Source: Ridgeia piscesae
Lineage: Eukaryota; Annelida; Polychaeta; Sabellida; Siboglinidae
Reading direction: 5' to 3'
Length of the DNA stretch: 64,000 bases
Assembly (NCBI GenBank): GCA_025642075.2
Contig: JAODUO010000560.1
Location: forward strand, 1 to 64,000
A model generated the notes under the pieces. The model was not told where the DNA came from. It made no database searches and saw only the letters and a program-made list of their open reading frames with translations. Of this stretch, positions 35,006 through 45,059 are shown one piece after another. Position numbers and translations under genes: made by a program. Numbering within the stretch: the stretch's first letter is position 1; every line of letters starts with the position of its first letter.

Positions 35006-35712
35006 GTGTATGACATTGAATGTCCACTGCGTTTGGACACATGTGCCGCACTGTCATTAATTGACCATCAAACTTACCTGAGCATAGGCGCTAGCCGCCG
35101 TCCTCCGTTGCATCTCATTCACACTCAGCTACCAACGGCCGATGGTGGCCGGATGAAATTGTTTGGTGAAACAACCATAAAGTTGGCATTTCATGGATTC
35201 AATACATCACAAGATGTTGTAGTAGCTGCGAGAACGGGGTGGAATTCTTGGGATATACTTCCTTCGTGAACGTGGATGCGTCGATGAGGGATGGGCTGCT
35301 GAAGAATTGGCCCCCAATATTTGCATTAACCAAGCAGGGCAGGCAAGACACAGTTGCACGTGTTCGCCTAGAGCAACTGTAGAAATTCCCCCAACCATAG
35401 AACTAATTGTCACCGGAATAGCTAAACATAAGCTGCAGTATGCTGGTGGCAGCAGTGCTTTGCTGATACCAAGTGCTAATCTCATGACATATACCGGGGT
35501 TGTTGCAAGTGCATCCTTTGTTTCAAGTGGTACCAAACACATACCAGTAGTATTCTTAAACCTCGCTGATCAGTTGATATATCTTCGAAAAGGTGGCACA
35601 GTTGGTGTGCTTCAGACAGTACCACGCATTGAGAACAGCTACTACCAGCGCTAGACAAATTATCTTTTGAACTGTCAGCAGAATTAAATTTGTCTCAGAG
35701 AGATGCAGTTTC
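35006..35712 (+). pseudogene. Gypsy-B protease and protease-RT linker
   Basis: LRLDTCAALSLIDHQTYLS is the aspartic-protease active site, with DTG(A) changed to DTC(A). ETTIKLAFHGF and WDILPS follow. A second frame (35,307-35,654) gives IELIVTGIAKHK, SALLIPSA and NLADQLIYLRKGGTVGVLQ, the conserved stretch between protease and RT. Frameshift near 35,270. The frame runs up to 35,712, where LINE-C is inserted. Confidence 0.8.
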
Positions 35713-35719
35713 AGCCACT

Positions 35720-36810
35720 GTTTAAACAGTCTGTGGATATAGGTGTGATTCCAACCATCTGGAAAACGTCTGTAGTGGTACCCGTCCCTAAAATGTCATC
35801 ACCGTCAGAGTTAAACCACTTCAGACCTGTGGCCCTAACGTCCATCGTCATGAAATGTTTTGAAAGACTGATTTTGTCTCATGTTCAATCTCAACTGGAC
35901 CCATATCAATTTGCTTACCGTTCCAGAAGAGGCACTGACGATGCAATAGCTTGCCTTTTACACAAACTGTTTGAACACATGGAGACAGCTGGCAACTATG
36001 CTCGAATTTTATTTATAGATTTCAGTTCAGCATTTAACACAATACAAAGGCATGTCATGATTGATAAACTACAGAAACTAGAAGTTCCAGCCGCACTTGT
36101 TCACTGGGTTTTCAATTTCTTAAGTAATCGCCCGCAGTGTGTTCGAGTGGGTGACATAAAGTCATCAGTGCTTGTTAGCAACACAGGTGCGCCTCAGGGT
36201 TGTGTTCTGAGTCCATTTTTGTACACCTTGTATACAAATGACTGCCGTAGTGTTGATTCATCTACCCAATTTGTGAGGTTTTCTGATGATACAGCCATGC
36301 TCGCTCTTTTGAACGATATTGCCTGTGGAACAGGTTGATTCATTCAAATACCTCGGTGTTATATTAGATGAAAAATTGTCATTTACAGAGCATGTTACAG
36401 CCGTGCAAAAGAAGTCTCAGCAGCGACTGCACGTTCTTCGAAAGTTACGAGCTTTCTATGTTGATCCACTACTTCTTCTACGCCTTTACCGTAGCATAAT
36501 TGAGCCTCTCTTAACCTACTGCAGCATGTGTTACTACCCTGCTCTTTCTGTGAAAAACCGTAACAGGCTTCTGAAAATCTCACATGTTTCTGCCAAGATC
36601 ATTGGTTTACCTACACCAAAGCTCTCCGAAATAATCGACCATGCAATTTTGAAGAAAGCTCGAGCTGTCGCTACTGAGTCTGATCACCCGCTCTCTACGT
36701 TCTTCCATGTACTTCCGTCTCAAAGGAGATACCGTTGTATAAAATGTAAAACATGTCGCTATAGCAGGAGTTTTGTGCCGGTGGCCATTAGAATGTTGAA
36801 TGCTAAATGA
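35720..36810 (+). pseudogene. LINE-C reverse transcriptase
   Basis: Blocks visible are WKTSVVVPVPKMSSPSELNH, FRPVALTSIVMKCFERLIL, YRSRRGTDDAIACLLHKL, LFIDFSSAFNTI and TGAPQGCVLSPFLYTLYTND. The catalytic block reads VRFSDDTAM, with the usual FADD as FSDD (both Asp kept). A deletion then fuses it to VDSFKYLGVILDEKLSF (36,319-36,810) in another frame. The protein ends FVPVAIRMLNAK, like the usual end of this group (Jockey/CR1-like). Non-functional. Confidence 0.88.
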
Positions 36811-36969
36811 GTCATATTGATGTCACCCGGTTGAATTGTTCTTGTAGTGTATACATCTGGAAATTCATTTGCATTTTGTTGAGACCATCCCATATATTTT
36901 AGATGTGATCATGAGTTGTAAAATGCATATCCTTTTTAAGAACAATAAAGAAGTGAAAGTGAAAGTTGG
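35720..36969 (+). mobile_element. LINE-C inserted in gypsy-B pol
   Basis: Flanked by AGCCACT at 35,713-35,719 and 36,970-36,976. The gypsy-B reading frame runs directly across when one copy of this 7-mer is removed, which proves the boundaries. The 3' end has AATAAAGAAGTGAAAGTGAAAG, a short repetitive tail. The element is 5'-truncated and about 1.25 kb. Confidence 0.92.
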
Positions 36970-37852
36970 AGCCACTCTCCGAAATTACGCAGACGTTTTT
37001 GCTGACACTAGTTCCCAGTTGGGTGCGACTGGTCTTACAAAACATAGGATCGATACTGGCGATGCTTACCCAATCCGCCAACTACCTCGACACCTACCGA
37101 TGGCTCAACAAGAGATAGAAGCTGGAGAGGTTCAGTCCATGCTAGATAAGGATATCATAAAGCCAAGCCTTAGTTCATGGAGTAGTCGTGTGGTTCTTGT
37201 TAAGAAGAAAGATGGCTCAGTCCGGATTTGCATAGATTATCGTCAATTAAACAGTGTCACCTGCAAAGATGCATACCCGCTCCGTTGATTTCACTTACCT
37301 TAGACGCTCTAGCTGGTTCTGAGTGGTTTTGTACCCTAGATTTGGCATCTGGCTACTGGCAGGTAAAACATGACGAACGAAATAAAGAAAAGACCGCATT
37401 CAGTACGCGGCAGGGTTTATTCCAGAGGAAGTCATGCCTTTTGGGCTCTGCAATGCTCCGGCAACATTTGTTTTGAAAGGGTTATGCTGGAAAAGTTGTT
37501 CGGTATATATCTCGACGATGTTATCGTCTATGGGAAGACCTTCGATGAGACACTGCACCGCCTCACTACGGTGTGGGACAGATTTCGAGCTGCTGGCTTG
37601 ACGATGAAAGCAAAGAAGTGTAGGCTGTTACAGACTGAGGTTTCCTATCTTGGCCACACAGCCTCCAGACACTGGATTGCTACAGATCCTCACAAAGTAT
37701 CTGCAGTACGAGACTGGCCTCGGCCTACTACGGTAAAAGAGGTTCGTCAATGTTTAGGCTTAGCATCCTGTTATCGGCGCTTTATACCATCGTTTGCGCA
37801 CATTGCGAGCCCATTGACGGCCATGACAAAAGGAAAACGTTCTTTTAACTAA
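36970..37852 (+). pseudogene. Gypsy-B reverse transcriptase
   Basis: Resumes after LINE-C with [16 protein letters not shown], then [35 protein letters not shown], the catalytic IYLDDVIVYGKTF near 37,510, CRLLQTEVSYLGH and CLGLASCYRRFIPSFA. Three frames are used (breaks near 37,285 and 37,440). YLDD is intact. It differs clearly from gypsy-A, so the two elements belong to different families. Confidence 0.92.
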
Positions 37853-38005
37853 CCAACGAGAAGGCTTTTCGAGTCTTTCGGCAGGCCCTTTATGAAACAT
37901 CTGTGTTGCAATACCCCACTCGAAATGAAGAGTTTGTGTTGTATACTGATGCGAGTGTTGAAGCCATGGGTAGTGTTCTTTCACAACGACAGGGGGATGG
38001 CTAGA
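37853..38005 (+). pseudogene. Gypsy-B RNase H, first part only
   Basis: NEKAFRVFRQALYE then FVLYTDASVEAMGSVLSQ, the first Asp block of RNase H. The sequence stops matching after about 38,005; the rest of RNase H and all of integrase are absent. Confidence 0.75.
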
Positions 38006-38420
38006 AATAGTAGAGTAGGTAGAGTGTTACCAGGTATCTGTTCGTCAGCATCACAATTGGAACATATTCGCCTGCTGATTACCCTGTTATTGGTATCCAG
38101 GCAGACAGTATCTTGTGTATCAATACGAATTGATACACTACTGTCGTGTGTAAACTCGGTTGACAGTGCCATGCCAAATACGGCATGGACTTGTTGTTGT
38201 GTAGGTCGAGAGAAAGAAAAACGAAAAGAGAAGCAGCACCACCATCACCACCATCACCACCATCACCACCATCACCATCACCACCACCATAACCACCACC
38301 TCCACCACCGCCACCATCGTTTCCACAACACGACTTGTTTACGTTCTTGTATACCATACATTTGAGTTATTTTAGAGTCACGCCGATTTCTAGGACAGTT
38401 GTCTACTTGCGCTTAACTGG
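38006..38420 (+). other. Remnant between pol and 3' LTR
   Basis: No integrase. Contains the palindrome GTGTATCAAT-ACGA-ATTGATACAC at 38,115-38,138 and a CAC/CAT microsatellite (about 38,236-38,312). The expected purine-rich tract before the LTR is not seen; the last bases are GCTTAACTGG. Confidence 0.55.
38236..38312. repeat. (CAC)n/(CAT)n microsatellite
   Basis: Mostly CACCAC and CATCAC triplets. It produces long His or Gly runs in open frames, which are artefacts. Confidence 0.95.
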
Positions 38421-38544
38421 TGACAGAGCACGGAGCAGTCGTCTGGAAGAAACGTGGTCGAACTTGTTTGTTTGTGTTAGCAATTTTAGCGTGTTATAAA
38501 ACTGTTTAAGCGAAATTGAAGTGCGTCGTTAAATATATATGACA
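38421..38544 (+). repeat. 3' LTR of gypsy-B (124 bp)
   Basis: Starts TGACAG and ends ATGACA. The last 80 bp align with the 5' LTR with about six differences and a few short indels; a GC-rich 27 bp of the 5' copy is missing. The divergence suggests an insertion that is not recent. Confidence 0.8.
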
Positions 38545-38742
38545 GTTTGACAAAATGTTTGTTTTTTAATAAATTCTTCTAATCTTTTATTATAGTTTTC
38601 CTAATATTCTGGAGAACTGACACAGCAATGATATCGGTATGTAGTTATTAAAACCTGCTTTTGAAACATTTTAAAAGACAGGAATGATTTTTTGATACTT
38701 TCATGCTGCAGGGGAAAACTCCACTTTCAAAGGACATGTTAC

Positions 38743-40970
38743 AGGGAAACGAAAGTCAATGTTTTGATCATAATTAACAACTTCCAACAACAATCATATG
38801 TTTAACATCAGTGGTTTACCAGGGGGAAAAGCTAGAACACATAGCCATAGAAAGTCTATAGACTACGCCAGTTTAGAAATAAAATGACGTGGTTAAGTCT
38901 TCTTGGTCAGCGTGAACTGTGCTTATGCGTATTATTATCTGTTACTTTCTGACCTAACCACGAAAACAACCGCCAACAGCCGCCAAACTTCTTACATACA
39001 TATACATACATTACATTACATTACATAAAAATCACTTATATTCCTCTAACGAAGAAAATTCACAAAAAGAAACGCGCAAATCTCGACGGACGGCAACTCG
39101 ACAACTTCGACTCGCTATTATAAGTTAGCTTTACACAAAATACCGCTAGATGGCGCATTTGTGCATGCGAATATTTATAAACCTTACTGCATTCTGACGC
39201 GCAAATTAGTTTAATTAATTATAAATAATATAATAATAATCAGCAGCATCACTATGGTCTGCAGAAAATGTTAAACCGCAAACAAAGGCAACGCTTTGGT
39301 GATATGGGCCTAATAGAGTTGATAAAAAGTAACAATTTAATATAAAAATATATAATTTTAATAGTTTATTTTATATAGCGTCAAATCCATAATTGTTTGT
39401 AACGGTTCACAACATATTGTTATTAAAATATAAGCAATGAGAAGAATCCTACCCACAGGTAATATTTAAAAATAAATATTTAAAATACACGTGTCTGCAT
39501 AATTGTCTAAAATTGCCCATTAGTCATAAAAGAGGTATGGAAGTTACGTGTTGTTCAATGATGTTACATTGTTTATTTTATCTATATTTCTATAAACATC
39601 TCGCGTGTACTGTGAGCATGCAAGCTTATATTACATAAGCGATGTTTTAGCAATAATAACTAAAACAATAACATATTAATATTTTTAGATGCCCCAAAAC
39701 CTTCTTTTTCGACCACCATATATTTCCCATATAATCATATTTTGTTTAAATTTCAGTGATTTATTGTCCCGATAATTAATAAAGTGTCTTGTCCAAAAAC
39801 AATTATTATTACATATCTGGTGGTGTTAATATCATTCATAAGTAGAAAAAATACTTCAATAAATATGTTTACACAGGGTATGTGTGTGTGTATGTGTATG
39901 TGCTGAATGAAAAATATTGTTACGTCGTAATTATTTTGCCATTTTAGTTATATATTACCTTTATATTAATTTATCACTATTGTTGTTATGGAATTTGTAT
40001 GGGTTCTAATACTGATAGGTCACTTTAGTTAATTGTATAGATACATGTATTTTCATTATTTATTTAAAATATTATCTGTGGGTAGCTTTTTCTTATTGTA
40101 TTTTTTAATAGCAGCATATTGTGAAGCGCCACAATCAATTACTTATTACTTATAAAACTTATTATTTCCTGCAAATCATAGTGATGACAATAATTAATTA
40201 TTATTATATTATTTATATGTATTTAAACAATTTCGCGCGTGCGAATGCAGTAAGTAAAGTTTATAAATATTCGCGCGCACAAACATTTCGTGTAAAGCTA
40301 ACTTATACAGCGATTTTACGGTACCGCAGAGCGGCCGACGAAGTTGCCGTTGAGATCTGCGCGTTTGTTTTGTGAATTTTCTTCGTTAGAGGAATGCAAG
40401 TGATTATATTTTATAACGTAGTGTGTGTATATGTATGTAAGATAGGTGAGGAGAAATTTGGCGGGTGGTGTAAGTCGTTTTCATGGTTGGGTCAATCCAA
40501 CCCGGTCGTCTGACATCCGCACTGTGTCTGTGACTGTCCCAATTAACGAATCAACTGGACTACTGTTTCAGTTCTGGTCGATTCAAAGGGTAACAAAAAG
40601 ACAGCTTACTGATACTGTCTTTCACAAGCGTATGAGGAAAATATGGCATATTGCTGTCGCGATTTCGTTTTAAACCGACGTAAGGCACTTTTAGCGAACC
40701 GCTTGGCTCTCTGTTATGACAGCTGAACCAGCAGACGACTTTATGATCTAATACTTTTCCAAAGTGCAGATAGAAGCTGGGTTTTGATTGGTTGCATGGA
40801 CCAAGATGGGCCCGTTCATGGTATCGATGATTTAGTTAGATTTACCCACTTTAGCACCACTTTTTGAGGAAACTACTAATGCGAAAAATTTGATTGTAGA
40901 TCCATGCAAATGGTTAACTTGTGTAAACTTGTTTAGGTGCATAACACCAAACCGTTGCCTTTTTTGCCCT
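38743..40970. mobile_element. TTAA-target DNA element, copy 2 (2.23 kb)
   Basis: Inserted in LINE-A between TTAC (38,739-38,742) and TTAA (40,971-40,974); the LINE frame continues across the two flanks. Ends match copy 1 in inverted orientation (left AGGGAAACGAAAGTCAATG, right the inverse of AGGGCAAAAAAGGCAACG). About 38,743-40,430 is the inverse of 27,890-29,700. About 40,440-40,920 is unique to this copy and contains no recognised transposase. Likely non-autonomous. Confidence 0.82.
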
Positions 40971-41084
40971 TTAACAATATTCATACTTATGTCATTGCTG
41001 TCTCTTGAAGTTTTGTTATTACATGTTCTGATGATGCTAATGATTTCTTCTTCATTGGTTGGACTCAAGAAAATACTATTTGTA

Positions 41085-43493
41085 GTTGGATCTAGAATTG
41101 CAGTTTCGTGACCATTATCTGGTACTAAGGATTACATATGAAGACACTTTTTCGGCTAAGTCGTCCACGAGGATTCCGATTCTGACATCAGTTTGACGCT
41201 ATGACATGATTTTGACCAATACATCCAAGATGGCCGCCATCTGGTAGAACGAGAACCAGAGCACCTAGAAGCATGTATGAAGACAATTTTCGGGTACATC
41301 GACCATGAGGATTCCGAATCTGACACCACGTTCACGCTATGACATAATTTTGGCCCATAAATCCAAGACGGCCGCCATCTGGTGGAAAGAAAATGTAACT
41401 TTAGAACCAGAGCATGTAATGAAGACGCTTTCTCGGGGTACGTTGACCAATACATATTATTCGGCTAAATCGATGCGCTGATGCAATTTATGAAGGTGAC
41501 ATCGAATTAAGGTCAAGGTCCCGTGGTAAGGTCATCCAAGGGTCATCTTCAAGGTAATATATAATGGTTAAGGAATCGAAGTCCTTGACCCAACTAAGGT
41601 GCGAGAACCCCGCTGCCGGACATGATGAATACTGATTCTAGAAGTGAGCTCCTTTGGGGATGAGAACCATATTGGCTGAATTTTTAACGATGGTACACGT
41701 CTATTGCTACCACTGCACCAACGTGTCAACCCAGCAACCGATGCAGAACTACAGCTTTGACCAGTCTGAGGCTGACGCTGTCCACTTCTCCGCTTACGCA
41801 GTTTTGCGCGAGTCAGGCTACAGTGGCCCTGTTGTTATTGATGCCGCTGATACAGATGCCTATGTCGCAGCAGCGGTCATCTCACAACAACTGCCCGGTA
41901 TGCTCTGTATCAAGAGAAAGCTGGAAACGATCTTCGGCCAAGGCCTGGTAACTGATGAGATGGTAGGCTGTGTTGTGCAGCTGCTTTTATGATTGGCTGT
42001 GATGCCAACTCAGGCTTCTACGGTAAGGGTAAGAGGTCGGTGTATGACCATGTGGCGAAGAGCGCGGTGCGAAGAGAGCCTTAACCTTGAGAGGAGGAGG
42101 TGATAGAGCAGCTCTTCGAGTTCACTCGACGTGTCATCTACGGCGACAACAAGAATAACACCATAGCTGAGGCCCGTGCCGCGAAGTGGAAGAGAATGAA
42201 GAACAAATAATTTCCGTCTCCCTCCAGATGCAGATAGCCTAGGCCAACAATGTCTCCGCACCAACTACTTGACGTATCAGACGCGCCACCCGTCCCTGAA
42301 ACACCATCCCCTGCCACACGGACATGGCTGGGAGCTGGTGGGTGGTCGCTGTCACCCTGTCCGCCACACGCGACCTGCTCTCCTGACGCACCTACTTACA
42401 CCAAGGCCAGTTGAAGAGAGCGGGGAAGATGACAGCGAGGCGGAGGATGACGAGATTGTGATGTACAAAGGAGAGGGATTCATTTGAATATGATAATTCA
42501 GAATCTAGTGAGGCAGAATGTTCTTATTCGGACTGATCATATTTCTCAATGTCACATTGGTTCATCAGCTACAATGTCGTAACAATGTGTAGCATAACAT
42601 GAACGCATAACTGGTTACCTCTAAATGTGTTTTAATTGTGTTATGGTGCCGTTTGGCTAAATGAAATGGCCAAAAACTAAAATTGTCAGGCCAAATTTTT
42701 TTTGGACATGTTTTAAGTGGTTTCATGTGATAACTATTCAAGTTACAGCTATTCAAAAGAGCTTGTCTTAACGTATAATTAGTCCCGTTGTCATACATTC
42801 ATCAACTATTTGTTTACTGCAAGATATCCTTATGGAGTTAGTTTGATTAAAGTAGAGCAATACCAAGGTAAAATTAGTTTTGACATTAACATTTGTTCAC
42901 TGAACATAGTTTAGAAGTATTGCTTTTCGACGTATTTACATACTGTATAAATGCAAACTCCAAAGCCCACATCTTCTCGTTCAAAGGTTACGTTTCCGCT
43001 CTACCGGATGGCGGCCATCTTTGACCGGATGACAGCCATCTTGGATTTCTGGTCAAAACGATGTCATAATGTCAAACTGATGTCCGAATCGGAATCCTCG
43101 TGGGCGATGTAACCGACAATGTGTCTTCATACCTGCTTCTAGGTGCTCTGGTTCAAAAGTTACGTTTTCGATCGTTCTACCATATAGCGGCCATCTCGGA
43201 TGTGTGGGTCAAAATGATGTCATAGCGTAAAACTGATGTCAGAATCGGAATCCTTGTGGATGACTTACCCGAAAAAGTGTCTTCATTCGTGATTGTTGGC
43301 GCATTGGTTCAAAATTTAATTTTTCGAGATGGAACCAGTGGCCATTTTGGATTTGGCCCTCTGGCGGAAAATGCCAGCATTTTTTAGAGCGACAGAGGGG
43401 CTAAATCCTTTTAAAATGGTCCATGGAAGTCAAATCAATCGTCAAACCTTAGTAGCCAGAGAATGGTCACGAAACTGCGATTCTAGACCCTAC
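41085..43493. mobile_element. DNA transposon with repeat-bearing inverted termini
   Basis: Termini: GGATCTAGAATTGCAG ... GTTTCGTGACCATT at 41,088 and its inverse ending at 43,490, about 43 bp with few mismatches. Inside the left end are two to three ~125-bp direct units (GAAGACA, TCGTCCACGAGGATTCCG, CCAAGATGGCCGCCATCT). The right end has two to three inverse units (about 42,990-43,330). Between them is a decayed coding region. It interrupts LINE-A. A clear target duplication could not be identified. Confidence 0.78.
41600..42486 (+). pseudogene. Unknown protein of the 41-43 kb DNA transposon
   Basis: Pieces in at least three frames. 41,654-41,992 contains QSEADAVHFSAYAVLRESG, VVIDAADTDAYVAAAVISQQ and LCIKRKLETIFGQGLV; the spaced Asp residues in IDAADTDAYV look like a nuclease-type acidic motif. 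Then CDANSGFYGKGKRS, EARAAKWKRMK and HPSLKHHPLPHGHGWELVGG, and a Glu/Asp-rich end (SGEDDSEAEDDE) with stop near 42,486. I recognise the general pattern as a repeat-encoded protein seen in invertebrate genomes, but cannot name the superfamily. Several stops; dead. Confidence 0.55.
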
Positions 43494-44170
43494 TATAACA
43501 TTATTGTATTTCTGTTCTCAAGATAATAATGAATGGAGGCATATTTTAATAGTGGTGCCATTTTTGAAGCTAAATATATCCCAACATTTGCAAAAAAAGG
43601 TATTGAAACCATCTGCTATATCATTCTTATCAGTAATTGTCCTACCACCATTTCCAAAACAATCAGGATAAGAGAATTCAGTACGTTGTTTATTTAATAT
43701 TGTGTTCAAGATGGACCATGTTTCTTTACTGCTTTGTTTTTTTCATCCAATAAGCTAGTATAATACTTTTTTTCAGCATTTCTTAGAATTGTGGTTAGCT
43801 TATTTTCATACTTTTTATAGCAATGTTCTGTTTCATCTGTTCTGTTTTTCAGAAATCTTCTGTACAATGCATTTTTCTTATTACGGGCATTTTAAAGCCT
43901 GTTGTGAACCATCTTTATTTTAATAATTTACTTGTTTTGTGTTTAACTTTATAACTGGGCAGGGTTTGTCATATTTTAGTGTGAATGTGCTAATTATGGA
44001 ATGAATCATAAGCCCTATTGACATCAGTTGCGTTATTGATGTTTTCCCACGTTTTACTTCTTAAATATTCTACAAAAGAAGTTATATTTTTGATTGCATG
44101 GTTTCTGACATATCTGTGTGTTTCTATATTCCTCTTTGTGACTGCATATTTATTGACTGTTGATGTATTA
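43494..44170 (-). pseudogene. LINE-A region between endonuclease and RT
   Basis: Read leftwards: ITSFVEYLRSKTWENINN, then a basic stretch (NKKNALYRRFLKNRTDE), then LNTILNKQRTEFSYPD and ADGFNTFF, then ENRNTIML at the transposon junction. This is the linker typical of Jockey/CR1-type ORF2 (NxxWFTxxLKxxxxxKxxLYxxF ... IAxxFNxFFxxIG). Several stops are present. Without it the small piece at 40,975-41,084 would have no context. Confidence 0.7.
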
Positions 44171-44458
44171 CTAGCTTAAACTAGATTAGTAGCAACGGAG
44201 AATTCTGGCCCGCTACCACTGCGGTCCCAGATTCGGCAGCCTCGAGCCGAATCTGCGACCGGCCGAATCTGGAACCGCCACACCGCGATGCTTTTTAGTG
44301 GCGCCACATTGTGAGCGTGGACCCAACAACAATTTCACAACTCGTGGCGCCACAAGTGACTCCAATTGATATTAGATTACGGAAGTTGAAATCACACACA
44401 AAAATGTTTTGTCTATAATATAGCGAAGATTATACTGGAGTAGTTTAGACCGTTCATC
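44171..44458 (+). promoter_or_regulatory. Presumed promoter and 5' UTR of the Ig gene
   Basis: GC-richer than its surroundings up to about 44,350. At 44,223-44,276 there are inverse copies of CCAGATTCGGC, giving a palindromic patch. TGGCGCCAC occurs twice (44,300 and 44,345). No TATA box stands out; TATAATATAG at 44,414 is a candidate. Start site and activity are inferred only from the position before the ATG. Confidence 0.3.
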
Positions 44459-44552
44459 ATGACTTATTATCTACTGAACATTAATTCGATTGCGTTGAGA
44501 ATGCTGCAGCTATTATGCATAGTTGCGTATATTGTCTGTGTACACAAACCAG
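44459..44552 (+). CDS. Signal-peptide exon of an Ig-domain gene
   Basis: ATG at 44,459 opens 31 codons plus one base, then a consensus donor G|GTAAGC at 44,553 (phase 1). The peptide has a hydrophobic core (MLQLLCIVAYIVCV) after a second in-frame ATG at 44,501; either could be the start, the second giving a more typical signal peptide. A phase-1 signal exon before a phase 1-1 Ig exon is the usual design of Ig-superfamily receptors. The next compatible recognised exon is at 62,037, making a ~17.5-kb intron. Other exons may lie between them. Linking the two is inference from phase and domain logic. Confidence 0.45.
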
Positions 44553-45059
44553 GTAAGCAGACGGAAATGTGTTCTTGACTTGTAGTTGTGTCATGACTTG
44601 ACTCGACGACAGTCGACTCGATCGATACCAAATGACTACCTGGTCCTGTTAATTCAAATTGAGGCATTGGTGATGTTGGCATTGGGTGAAGTTGAGTCGA
44701 TATTACATTTTAGGCTCCATTTTACTTGATCCGTTAAGGAGGCTCTGTCTCGGACTCGTGGACATCGATTGGTGGGTGGGGGACAAGTTGGGTGGGACGG
44801 GATCCGTCGTTCTCGGCCCATGTCGACATCGGCCAACATATATCCCCAATTTTGATACGCTGTAAGATACTTATTGTAAATAAAAAGTATCTTATGCAAT
44901 GTATGTAGTAGATTTCGGCCCTTATTGCTGCGAATAGCCTGGAGACGTACGTACACTACATCCGGATACGGACATATAGCGTATAGGTACCCGGTACTCA
45001 ACCTCAGGCTCATTTATTTTGTCAGGATACAATTCGATTGATTGATTTAGATGGATGAA
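44553..45059. other. Intronic spacer
   Basis: GC-richer than average with several TCGAC/GTCGA words around 44,600, but no supported exon or repeat family. Confidence 0.4.

Larger units (their letters stand above)
24799..38544 (+). mobile_element. Ty3/gypsy LTR retrotransposon B with four nested insertions
   Basis: Two short LTRs flank a gag-protease-RT-RNase H series in plus orientation. The left flank TTTTG (24,794-24,798) and right flank GTTTG (38,545-38,549) differ at one base and fit a 4-5 bp target duplication in LINE-A. Without its insertions (MITE 25,000-25,419; TTAA element 25,649-29,700; inverted-repeat element about 30,390-34,660; LINE-C 35,720-36,969) the element would be about 3.8 kb. 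It lacks the end of RNase H and all of integrase, so it also suffered a deletion after 38,005. Confidence 0.88.
23400..44170 (-). mobile_element. LINE-A, minus strand, split into four pieces by three insertions
   Basis: A 5'-truncated Jockey/CR1-like LINE of about 2.3 kb spread over 20.7 kb. Its pieces, in coding order, are 44,170-43,494 (region upstream of RT), 41,084-40,975, 38,738-38,545, and 24,798-23,400 (RT, C-terminus, 3' end). The intervening sequence is a DNA transposon, a TTAA-target element and gypsy-B. Continuity is shown by protein logic: the linker reads SIFLSPTNEEEIISI and ISMNIV on one side and MSFESGVFPCSMK on the other. FNNY-PISLL and ILGKL come before gypsy-B, and QYPFRASMSTSHALLDL after it. 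Outer limits (23.4 and 44.17 kb) are approximate. Confidence 0.85.

Noticed and set aside
37892..38365. Long ORF with a poly-histidine stretch, and Gly-rich ORFs opposite
   Set aside because: Produced by the CAC/CAT microsatellite and by gypsy-B remnant sequence; no start context or conserved domain.
41156..41455. 99-codon minus-strand ORF with repeated TRWRPSW and SESESSW
   Set aside because: It is the internal 125-bp repeat of a transposon end read in one frame, not a gene.
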